Translations under genes and position numbers: made by a program
NCBI GenBank assembly: GCA_015501595.1
Contig: JADNRX010000114.1
Span: 1-64,000, forward strand
Source of the DNA: Hymenopellis radicata
Lineage: Eukaryota; Basidiomycota; Agaricomycetes; Agaricales; Physalacriaceae
Direction: 5' to 3'
Length of the DNA: 64,000 nucleotides
In this document: positions 1-9,922 of the stretch, in pieces
Numbering within the stretch: the stretch's first letter is position 1
Layout of the letters: every line of letters begins with the position of its first letter
The notes under the pieces: model-generated
Databases searched by the model: none
What the model was told of the DNA's origin: nothing
What the model saw: only the letters and a program-made list of their open reading frames with translations

Positions 1-1800
1 TGATCTGCCTTAGCAATATCTAACGGTAGAGCAGCCTGAGCACGATCCATGTACACACGATGTGCTTCAATATAATCTGTATATAGCGACTTGAGATACG
101 AAGTCGAAGGTGGGCACCCTGCATATGCAGTCGCATCATCGAAGGCGGAGAATTGCGGAATTTGATCCGGTCCGTACAAGCCAAAATTCGCAGCAGCAGC
201 ATAGTACATAACTTCAAGAGATGCATGATGTCGATACTGCATCTCTGAGACTAGCTCGGAGAACGGTGATGGCCCCATGCGCTTGACAATCGACGATGAT
301 AGCCACCACATCATGCGCTTATCAATAGCACCGCGCGTTGAGATGTACGCTGTAAGCAGTGAGTGATATTGACAATGGCAACTTGAATAGTGAGGAATCT
401 ACCTGGAAAGGCTTCTTGTACGAAACGTGGAAGCTGCCCAATAATGTGCGGGTGGATTCCTTGAAAGTACTGACCACATCCAGGTGGCTGGCGCCTAGTG
501 CTACACCAGTAGCGACAGGTAAAGAGGAGGTACTGTACCGTTTCGACCGCATGTTCGCATAACGCGTAACGTGCGGTCGAAAACCTAACTTAGGATAAAG
601 CATAACGCATCACGGACCTTATTTTCAGGGTCCGTGAGGCTTAAAAAGGAAATTTTCGCTCCCGCCTACGGCGGGAGCATCCAAATATGGTAATTCCGGG
701 CATTGTGCCTGGTTACGAACTTGTTTCCTGTAAGTTCGCGGCATAACGCATCACATGCCGCGAACTTACGGTCGAAACGGTACAGTAATCAGTGTCGGAT
801 GCACGTCGGACACGCCGAGCAATAGGTGCAGTGTTGTAACCTATCGATTATGTAAGTTGGTGAGGACGAAAAAATTGCATATTGAATACCTCGTCGGACT
901 AAATCTTGGCCACAAGTGCATTTGAAATGTGTCGGGTGGCCAGGAAGAAAATGTGGAAGCCACACGAACTTGTCGCGGTCGTAGAGCTCGTCCGGAGTCA
1001 ATGCATGCACTGAGCTTCGAGCAAGGACGAAAATGGGATCCTTGGGCCGGTCGAACAGATACCCGCGCTTGTAGCAGGCTGGTTGACCGAATCGCTTAAT
1101 CTCTCGCCTGATCCGACGTTGAAACTTGACGAGTGCTTGGTGGAGCACAGAGTCAGCGGGAGTCTCGGTCCTCTTCGTTTCGGCCTCAGCAGCACGGTCG
1201 TCATCTGTGCCGGGCAGAAGCTCATCGAGAAGGCTATCATCAATGGCAGTGTTACCAGAGGCAATATCGCCATGCTCATCGTTGTCGTCGATGAATGATA
1301 AGTCGATGTTCAGCCGCTCGTGCGTGCTGCGTGAAAGAAGGCCTGGATCACGACCTAGTCAAAAATAAGCTAAAGAGTACATCACCCTAGTGAAGTAACG
1401 CACCAGTGTTATCGTGGCTTGATCCTGAGCCAACGCGACTCGTTGCTGTAGGCAGTGGACCGGCCTCACCAAGAACGCCAGAGCCCCGCGGAACCGGTCG
1501 TGACGTATTGCGAGGGAAAAAGAATGCAGCAGTCTGAGATGATAGATTGCTGCTTGTGGTTGTGGACTGCTGAGGCTGCTGACGCGACTGACTCGATGAT
1601 GCGGCTGCAGCAGGCTGCTGTGATGGTGACTGGATTGAGGACTGGCGCGTAGTGCGTGATGTGCCGAATGACACAGTAGCGCGTGTCATTGTTGAGCGAC
1701 CAGATCCGCGTCGCCGCCCGCCCCAGCCAGCTTTTGCTATTTTGCCGGTCTTGGTGCGTTTGTAGCCCGGCGGTGGCGGATCCGTGTCTGGATGATCCAT
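1..1800 (-). pseudogene. DUF6729-type transposon gene, split by a MITE and cut by the window edge
   Basis: Spliced gene read right to left: exon A 1800-1404 (starts MDHPDTDPPPPGYKRTKTG), intron with donor GTGCGT, exon B 1354-890, intron, exon C 840-403, intron, exon D 349 to beyond base 1. The junction phases agree. Exon B holds the block FVWLPHFLPGHP followed by FKCTCG; exons C-D read GYNTAPIARRV, then a CRYWC/GCGQYFQG zinc-ribbon-like stretch and QLPRFVQEAF. I recognise this arrangement as the DUF6729 proteins of basidiomycete DNA transposons, where it precedes a transposase-like region that here would lie off the left edge. Exon C is interrupted at 533-785 by a MITE whose removal restores phase. 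The rest is open, so the copy was probably intact before that insertion. Exact biochemical role is unknown; assignment is by remembered family motifs. Confidence 0.68.
533..785. mobile_element. 253-bp Tc1/mariner-like MITE with TA target duplication
   Basis: Perfect 17-bp terminal inverted repeats, CTGTACCGTTTCGACCG at the left and its reverse complement at the right, flanked on both sides by TA (531-532 and 786-787). No coding capacity. Nearly the whole element folds: paired arms at 544-551/572-579, 584-588/590-594, 611-618/629-636, 658-666/670-678 and 730-744/755-769 (15-bp perfect arms). The motif gcataacgc recurs at several hairpin tips. Deleting the element plus one TA restores the host exon reading frame, which confirms its borders. 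TA duplication suggests mobilisation by a Tc1/mariner-superfamily transposase. Confidence 0.88.
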
Positions 1801-2011
1801 GTGGGTGGGAAGGGAAGTAGGGAAGAAAGATCACAAGGAAAGAGCAGGTAGAGAAAAAGTTTGATTGCTGTAGGTACCACGTCGCAGAGGCGTTGTGCTC
1901 GTCGAGGTCGACGCGCGCTTGATGGTGCGAAGATAAGCACGGCGGACACGCGGCCGACACAGGGCAGTACACTAATCTAATCTAATCCGGCGCCGAGTAA
2001 TGTCCCACGGT

Positions 2012-2039
2012 GTCCCATGTCCATATGAGGACATGGGAC
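2012..2039. repeat. Perfect 11-bp-arm hairpin
   Basis: Arms gtcccatgtcc (2012-2022) and ggacatgggac (2029-2039) pair around a 6-nt loop. Two further partial copies of the core (gtccca at 2002, catggg at 2048) lie within 40 bases. It sits between the DUF6729 gene and the inverted-repeat element and is not explained by either. It could be a relic end of another element. Confidence 0.6.
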
Positions 2040-2065
2040 GTGCTCAGACATGGGTCATGAGCCTA

Positions 2066-2425
2066 TTTTCCGGGGTTGGCTAAAGGTCTCTAAAGCCTGA
2101 ACTTGAACAGCATGTAAATACTGTCCTCCGGCGCTTGAGTCGGGCGTCGGTGGGCGCCTTATCCTCGGCACCTTCCGAGAACAGCGTGATCTCGGAATCG
2201 TCCACCCAAACGCTATGTGCCGCTCATCATCGGCCGCCCACGTCATCCGCCCACATTCCCACCAGACTCCCGATCATCATCCCGCCTCCCCGCCAGACTG
2301 CGCCTTCGTCAATTTTTCTTCTGTAATTCTGTAATCTCATGAAAAAATTCAAAATAAATTTACATGAGTAAGGCTAATTAATTGTCCATGTAAATACATC
2401 TCTAAGTACGCCACATGAGATTACT
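2066..2425 (+). repeat. Left long inverted repeat
   Basis: Reverse complement of 4585-4949. The outer 200 bases are nearly identical to the other arm; the inner part (AT-rich, with tttacatg and gccacatga blocks) is diverged and has small gaps. Confidence 0.8.
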
Positions 2426-2435
2426 CTTGGACGAC

Positions 2436-2735
2436 TTAGTGTCGGAGGGGATGAAGCGCGTCGTGACGCGCTTGAAGACGCCTAACCGTCTCAGTCGATT
2501 GCGGCACAACCACCGCCTTCTTGGCGCGCGCATCCTTCTGCTTTGCCGTTGCTGTACCCGCCTCTTTACTCTTTGCCTTCTTCACCGCCGACACGTCTGC
2601 CATGCCTGAGGCCCTTGCACGCTTCGGGACCTCGCTCATCCCAGCGGTATCCAGCCCGCCACCAGCGTAACCACTGAGTTCGCCGCCGCTGGTTGAACGA
2701 GGACCGCATCGGCTAAACGCGGACTGACTGCACAC
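2436..2735 (-). pseudogene. Degraded relative of the 4254-4589 lysine-rich ORF
   Basis: A 99-codon frame, rich in Lys and Ala in its second half. DNA at its 3' end (the block ctcatgtggcgta after the stop, and cccctccgacac just before it) matches the 3' end of the right-hand ORF, but the frame differs and it ends early. No known domain. I treat it as the broken inverted copy of the right-hand ORF end rather than as a gene in its own right. Confidence 0.3.
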
Positions 2736-4253
2736 CGGCCGTCGTCAAAGGACTGCATGAGCGTGAGGCGTTCGCTGGAGTTGCTGGTGAGCTTGTCACG
2801 AAGGGGTTTGAAGACCTGGCAGACTGTGCGTGCGCGTGGTGGGGGAGGAGGACCAGTTGGCCGACGACGCGGAGGAGAGGGTGGACAAGACATCAGAAAA
2901 GAAACACGAAAATAGGGAGAGAATACGCACCTTTAGAAGGAGGATGCATCCACAATGCCATCCTGCTCCAAAGTCCAACTCCAACCTTAAAGATAGGCAG
3001 CGCGGGCTAATCCACTGCCTCAAACCCGCGCTCATCCTCCGGAGGTACTACAGTTCCATCGTGGAGGCTGATGCGTAGTGGAGTGCCTATCGTCGGCGCA
3101 GAAACCGTGTCCAAAATGTTAACCACGGCTGTTGGAAGCTGTGGAGAGATATCCATAGTCGAAAAACCGAAGAAAGCAAAAGCAGAAGAGCCCAAGAGGG
3201 CTCACACAAAGGCAGAGAGCCAGATGGCACCTGGTCGTTGAGGTGCCATCGCGGTAAGAGGACGATGATCGTGGTCGAGAGCAAGATGTGCTGTGGCTGT
3301 GCGGCAATCTTGCAGCATTCGTTGCTGGCACCGACACTCACCGTAAGACTGCATTCCTCTGAAAATATAATAGCATGAATGGCAGTAAGAAAAACTTGAA
3401 TCTCAGTGAAACAACTGAATTTATTAGTACTGTCTAAGAGGTGATACTTTTGGATGCATCACTTTTGACAGATCATCGTTTTTCGATGCATTTCTTAATC
3501 AGGTATGTGCACCTTGGCCTTCATCCTCCAGTAATCAAGCACCACTTCTGACTTCTGCCTTTATTTTAGCTGTAATTGATGAGAATCATTACAAAGTACA
3601 TATTCTATTCAAAACTTGAGCAACCGGACGGGCTTAAGGTGTTGGAGCAGATGATTTCAGGATATGGCAATGGGATACTATCTACGTAAGGTCATTTCAA
3701 CCTCTATATCACACAGTATTACTAAAATTGTACTTGAGAGCTATCGTGTATGCGTACAGTAGTAAATACCGACACTCATATTGCTACTCCGAGCTCGTCT
3801 TCGCTGTCCCGAGCGTCGACGAACTCATTCCGCTCATGATCGGAAGACCGATCCGAACGATCCGGACGGTGATCGAACGCTGTTCGCAGCTCATTACTCT
3901 CCCTCCGACCACCATCATCAAGCCATTTTTGGCTGGTCAACCACACCACCCTTCAGCAATCCTTTTGCACCATCTGTGCGCTTTTTTATTCCCCCTGGAC
4001 CCCCGGAACGTTGTCGATCCCATACGCAGAAAGACTGATGTCGCTGCCCTTCTAATGCGCGTCCGACTGGCAGACCGAGCGCAGTCAGCTATGCACTGAG
4101 GACCTGTGCACTGAGACAACGTGCGGTGCTGTTAGAAAGATCATTGTCGGACTGGGCAAGGATGAACGTAGTACTGAAGGATGGGGAGATGTTTGGATGA
4201 GGACGGCCTGCGGGACCAGGGATCTTGGTATCTGGTGAGTATACTGTATTCTT

Positions 4254-4589
4254 ATGCCGACACGCCAACCGATGCTACGTTCCAGCATTCTCGTGATGGC
4301 AGCCTCCTCCTCTTCAAGTGCGGCGCTACCTGAAGTCAACGACGGCCACAAGCGCAAGGGGAAGGAGAACGATCCCAAGGAGCCACCACAGAAACACGCG
4401 AAGACGGGTGGGTCGGCCAGTAGCAAATCGAAGGCAAAGCAGAGGGCAGCAGGCCTCAAGTCTGCAGCTTTCGTGAGGGACGACAGCGACGATGACATGG
4501 GCGCCGAAGCGCAGCGGACTGGCGAGTCTTCAGGCGCAGCGCGGCGCACTTCCTTCCCCTCCGACAGCGAGTCGTCTGATGAAGAGTAA
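4254..4589 (+). CDS. Small Lys/Ser/Asp-rich ORF inside the inverted-repeat element
   Basis: 111 codons from MPTRQPMLRSS to SDSESSDEE. The middle is Lys-rich (KRKGKENDPKEPPQKHAK), which would suit a nuclear localisation signal, and the tail is acidic. No fold or family recognised. It ends just inside the right inverted repeat and is related at its 3' end to the inverted frame at 2436-2735. It may be the last exon of a transposon gene whose upstream part has been lost. Whether it is expressed cannot be told. Confidence 0.3.
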   Translation: MPTRQPMLRSSILVMAASSSSSAALPEVNDGHKRKGKENDPKEPPQKHAKTGGSASSKSKAKQRAAGLKSAAFVRDDSDDDMGAEAQRTGESSGAARRTSFPSDSESSDEE

Positions 4590-4949
4590 TTTCATGTGGC
4601 GTATTTAGAGACATATTTACATGCACAGTTCATTAGATTGACTCATGAATGACAATGTAAATTTATTGTTAAATTCTCGTGAATTTAGAGATTTAATTGA
4701 ATAAGAATTGACGGAAGGGCGGTTTGACAGTGAGCGGGAGGCGGGACGATATGTGGGCATGTGGGCGGATGACGTGGGCGGCCGATGATGAGCGGCACAT
4801 AGCGTTCGGGTGGACGATTCCGAGATCACGCTGTTCTCGGAAGGTGCCGAGAATAAGGCGCCCACCGACGCCCGACTCAAGCGCCGGAGGACAGTATTTA
4901 CATGCTGTTCAAGTTCAGGCTTTAGAGACCTTTAGCCAACCCCGGAAAA
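4585..4949 (-). repeat. Right long inverted repeat
   Basis: Mirror of 2066-2425; see the element entry. Ends ...CCCCGGAAAA followed by TA. Confidence 0.8.
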
Positions 4950-4951
4950 TA

Positions 4952-6755
4952 CGCGGGAGAGGATCAAATTTGATGTGGACGTGATACAGTGTACCTAATC
5001 AGATTTGGTTTCCCAATTGGGACACCTTGGTGATCCACGGCGCTTTGGTTCCGCCGTAACTCACCCTGCTTTGACCGTGGTTTCGGCTCTGTGGGGACGG
5101 GAGTATGCTTCTCGCGCGAGTCGAACTTGGGACTAGCTAGCGCGGAATGCACCGCATTATTACGAGTAGAATACCTTGTATTTCCTGTAGAAGTATATGT
5201 ACATGTCGTAGCTACTTCCTGAATGAAACTTACATTGTTCAAATTCTTCTATGTGCGAAAATGAACGAAAGATGACTCGAATAGTGTTGCTTGGCGGACT
5301 TGAGGATTATGTATATCACAATTTACACCTCGTTAGAGCTCTCTACAGCCTCCAAAACGTGTTGTAGAGTACAGTACAAGATGATACTAAAACATGGTTA
5401 GTACCCCAAGTTGGACTATAACACAGACATGAAGGTACCCCACCTATTGAAGGTTACGGAGAAGTGAGTACCGCCGAAACATCCAATTGCAACTTCTCGA
5501 AAACTTCATCCAGGGTGAGCCCAGAAATCAGTGCAATCGATACAGTGTACCTTGAACATGATGTCCGTCGGGTCACCAGGTTGATTTCACGTATTCGCTG
5601 TTGGGAATTGGCTCCGATTTCTGGGCGGGTAACCGAAGTCCTCCCAAAGTTCCAGGCGTCCTATCGGCTCGGAATATGCGGCAAAACATCGTGTTTGAAT
5701 GGTGCCATACGGGTATGGTAACCCCAGGTGATCGGTGGATCTTGAACTCGAACCACCACATGTCCGAGTTCAAGACGCTTACACAAACTCGTCTTTGTGC
5801 TTTCCCGCTCTCTCCAACCTCTAGGCGACCTGAATTTACCTGGATATTCATCTGAGGCTTACGTAACTCAATATCCGATGGTCGCTGAGGCCGCGAACGC
5901 GTCCTGAAGACGACTTTTCGCGTCAGACGCTCAGCAAGGCGTCTGGACCCTGCATATCGATGACACGAGGATCTCCTGAACCCTATGACGCGTCTGGGGC
6001 ATCCTCAATCTTATCTTGTCCAGCTCGGATGCGGGGAAATGACGCCAGAGGTCGTCCTCTTCCTCCGTCCCTCCGAGACTTTTGGGTAAAAGTCGTTTCC
6101 CGTTGAATTCTGTGTAATCTGACGACTGCATTAGGAGTATGTACCCTGAATAGAGTATCTACGACTCTCATATTGCCTCTGAACGAATTTGATTCAACGT
6201 TAGACGCAATTCGCCGTGTGTGCAGAAATGGTTCGTACCTTTTCCGCGTTTCAACGGGCTTCATTTCACGCTGACTGATATCACATGTCAGTAGCACGTA
6301 AACCGCGACTTCCTCCAGCCTAGAAGGATGGAATTGGCAACGCGAAGCGTTGCACCCATCCGGGTGAAAAGACCAAGCTGTAAGTTTTCAGTATCCCCGA
6401 GTCCAGACGCCGCTGGATGACTCCCATCAGATCATCAGATGTGGGCCCTGCACCTATTTCCAGTGCTTTTTCGTGTGTAAGGTTGATTCGAGGACGGGAA
6501 AGTAGATACAGTGCCTTCTGGAGGAAGAGGTGAGTTTCATTTGCTTTGGGTTCGCTACAGTCATTCAACTCTCACTCAAGTGAAAGTTTAGATTGTATTT
6601 TATTTGGATTGCTACGCCTTTCGCTCTCGTGTGCTCAGGGCGACGAATCAAAAGGACGCGGAATTGTGTGGCGGCACACTATGTGCCGGAATATTTGCCC
6701 CGTCCGACGGTCGCGCAGCATCGCATTCGGTTAGACGGTTGTATTTACGTGTCTG
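4952..6755. other. Gene-poor stretch
   Basis: Only short unrelated open frames on both strands, none with a recognisable motif or a convincing splice structure. No tRNA-like fold, simple repeat or terminal repeat was seen. Confidence 0.5.
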
Positions 6756-9380
6756 ATGGAACCTGGAAGCTTTGAAACTGGAATAAAAGGCGACGGGAAT
6801 GCAACCAAAGTATCATCTCCCATTCCCACTCTTCCTCTCTCCGTCTCTCACAGTTCGTTCTCCCGCTCGTCGCTGCTCTGTTTCCTATTCTCACTCGTTC
6901 TACAGATAGTCTTCGTCGTTGTCGTGGCCGCCGCCATCATCACTGCGTTCCCGACGCCTTTAAAACGTGACGGGGTTGCTCATGTGACAGGTATGTCTCC
7001 TCCTTCCCACCATCACCGTTGATTTTCTCCCTTACTTCCGCCCTCCCTCAGCGTCGTTTTCATTGGCCGTCACTCCTCTGGTACGTCTCATTTGTTGGCC
7101 TTGTCGACGACTAGCTCGCTGACGACTGTTTCCAGATTTTTTGTGTGTGCGCTGTCTAGCGCGGCGTGGAGGACATTAAGGCAGCTCTCGTACTTGGACA
7201 TTGCCTTGGGCTACGACCCGCTTGGTGCGTCGTCACTCCAGCTGGTTACGGCCCTAGTTACTCACCACCCTTTTGCCAGACGTCGAGTAGGTCGCCTGGG
7301 AGTCGCTTTGTTCTTACACGGTTCGTGCGCCCATTCCACTGTCTCCTTCCCCATTTATATTTTCTGTTACAGATGTGCGCCGTCCGCGCCGCGGCCTGGA
7401 GCCCTACACGACTTGTGCGGGCGACTCTGCCCGCCAATCCCGTTCTCGGACTGCTTAGGCCACTGGCACTGACACGTCTTGGGTTTCGCCCTTACTACAT
7501 GGTAAGCAGACTTTGGCGATTTCTTGTTCAGACTCTCACTAATGATTCTAACAGACCTCGGGAATATAACGGTGTCTCTGCGTCGCTCAGGACGTTGTCT
7601 TCGCGACGCGTCCTTTTCCCATTTGGCTTCGCGCCGGTGGGAGCGACGCTTCTCTGAGCGGATAACAAATCGCCGCGCCTTCTTTCGGACCACCCTCGTC
7701 CTGGCGTCTTGAACGACATCGCCGCCATCACAGAAAGGATACGTCTTAGGACACGTCTCATCCGAGAACACTGCGTGGACGACGGCGGGTGATATGTGTC
7801 GTTCGTGGATAGAATTGTCTTCGGGTTGGCGGGTGTAAGCCTCGGAAGCTCGTTAGTGAAGTCCTGTCCTGTTGACAGGCGGTTTTCTATGGTGAGTTCT
7901 ATCCTATTTAGTCTAATGCGGAACTTATCATCTATAGGATGCTTAATTCTAGTGGTGTCCGTGTCGGACGACTACAGACACGGTAAGCCGACCTTGCTGT
8001 GCTGGTGCTCTTAGCTAACTACCCTGATGTGACCTAGATCAGGCGGCGTCTCTTCCATCGTTATTGTCTCTGGTACGTTTCCCAAGTCGACGTCAATGTC
8101 CTTGTACTAATGATATTTCAAGACAGACAGCTTGGGCCATTGATGAGTCGACGCCGACAAGACGCGCCTCGTCTGCGATATTGTTTCTGTCTGGACTCGC
8201 GCACCCCGACGACTTGAAGAACACTAGGACCGAGACGCGACGTGAGATTGGTGTGTTGACCTTTCTCTTTGTTCTGTTCGGACTCTTGCTAACCGACTTT
8301 GACAGGCTTGCGACTATAATGGGTGCCCCGTTAATGGGACGTTGCCTTTTGCGACCCGTCCGTTTTCTCATTTGGGCGGCAGCGAGGATTTCGGATCCCA
8401 ACCAATTGACATCCCCGTCTTCACTAAGGATACGTCTTTCCGTGGCCTCAGAGGTCTGCGTCAACGACGGCGGGCGTTTATGATGATGGTTGTTGCGTGT
8501 GTGAAGTTTTGACTCACAAGGTAAGCCGAGTTTGTTCTCTTGATGCTGTTTACTAACTCAGTGATAATAGAACGTGTCGTCGATTGTTTGTACAAGACGG
8601 ATAGGCTACTTGTTTGGCGGCGCGACGGTCTCATCCATATGGCGGATATCACTTTCAATTTGTTTTCCGAGTTGGTAAGTTTCTTGAATTTGGTGCGAAT
8701 TTCCTGATATTAACGATGTTTAAAGTTCCCTTGAAGAATCCTCGACTGTGGCTCTTCGCCCGATCCCGGTATGCTGTCTTCGCGTGCGGCGGACCCACCA
8801 GATGTGGCGCGATTCATGGGCGGGAGTTCGGGATTATGCCCCGACTCGAACCATGACACAGTCATGCACGAAGGCAGATTATCGTTCAAGGTAGTGTCTC
8901 TTTAGTGCTCTTTTTACAATTCGGTGAGCTTCATTCTTGCTCTTTCTTACTTTTCTTAACAAGAATCCAAGACGACGTCTTGTTCGCTTATAACACGCCG
9001 TCCTGGTGTTACCTTGTAAGTCTTACAGTGTTTGTCACTCTTGAATCCTTGCTGACTACGGCGCAGTTCGCCTTCAAATCGCGAGGAATGATGCTACTCG
9101 ATGTGTTGATGGACGGTGCCTTGTCCTTTAAGGTAGGCCATGTCTGCATCGATGCGTCCTTACTCATGTCTTTAGATCTCAGCATTGCGCAGGCCCCTCC
9201 CCGAGTCCGTCTTCCTTCCCGTATGTTGTCGTGTTTTGCCAGTCAATTCCCTCACTAACGATTGCATAGGTTGTGTCGAGGATACCTATGAGGGCATGGT
9301 TGCATACTGGACCCCGCGACTCAGTACATGTGTACTACAGCCTTGTACTACTCGTAGCATTACCTTGTAATGCTAACATT
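6756..9380 (+). other. Region of serial intron-like signals without a continuous ORF
   Basis: On the plus strand, donor-like sequences (gtaagc, gtaagt, gtgagt, gtacgt) alternate with pyrimidine tract-AG acceptors about every 150-250 bases, for example donor 7501 with acceptor near 7554, donor 7892 with acceptor near 7938, and donor 8521 with acceptor near 8571. Joining them does not give a long open frame in any phase I tried. Blocks recur in diverged form: the ~38 bases from gacgttgtcttcgcgac (7591) resemble those from gacgttgccttttgcgac (8339), each followed about 100 bases on by an acgacggcggg block (near 7778 and 8464). Could be a decayed multi-exon gene with internal duplication or a spliced non-coding transcript. 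Confidence 0.35.
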
Positions 9381-9539
9381 TTGTTCATGAAACCGGCTCG
9401 ACTAGCACACCTAGTCGCGATTTATTTACCGTGTACAATGTCTTAGTAGTGTACGATATGTAAGTGTCCTTTGAGATTACATGCGCGAACAGGAGAAGAC
9501 ACGCAATGAAGAGGAAGGCCCATCCCACACGACGTGCGA

Positions 9540-9745
9540 AGATGATCCCCACAGACGAAGACAACCCCCGAGACCACACACCCGAAGATGACCTTGCAGA
9601 GGAAGGCACACGAAGACACCCCACACCCGAGGTCAGTCCCCCAGGCGGAACCGCGCAGAGAGGAAGAGGCTCCCGCCAACACTCGAACACGAAGACAGTC
9701 CCGCCCCAGGTGGAACCACACCCGACATTCGCACACGAAGACGTT
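9540..9745 (+). repeat. Degenerate CACACGAAGAC / CACCC-type repeat tract
   Basis: Short irregular copies of cacacgaagac, ccacacccgag and related strings recur through this stretch, giving low-complexity open frames on both strands (one plus-strand frame runs 9464-9754). It lies just downstream of the Hsp110 stop. I read it as a decayed minisatellite, not a gene. Confidence 0.35.
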
Positions 9746-9922
9746 GGGCGTTGACGTTGAGAGGCGTCCGATTCATACTCGTCGGAATCGGGTTCGACAA
9801 CCTGAGCGTACAAAAGAACCACACCACCGCCGCAAAAGTCATACACAAAATCACAGTAAATGTATACAGTAAATTTTGATCTATAACTAAGTACACTTCC
9901 CTCTACCATATGCCGTCTAAAA

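Larger units (their letters stand above)
2066..4949. mobile_element. 2.9-kb element with long terminal inverted repeats
   Basis: The outer ~200 bases at 2066 onward reappear almost unchanged, reverse-complemented, ending at 4949 (I see two mismatches), and weaker inverted similarity continues to about 2425 and 4585. Both ends begin TTTTCCGGGGTTGGC and are flanked by TA. The interior has no transposase that I recognise; it carries one short open frame near the right arm and a degraded relative of that frame near the left arm. It may be a non-autonomous TIR or foldback transposon, or two head-to-head copies of the same element tail. Confidence 0.62.

Noticed and set aside
2755..3341. Overlapping short frames suggesting a small gene inside the inverted-repeat element
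   Set aside because: Frames on both strands are of equal length, lack splice support and have no motif.
5700..5790. Possible tRNA near a ggttcgagttc-like string (reverse strand)
   Set aside because: The T-arm-like sequence has no pairing acceptor, D or anticodon stem around it.
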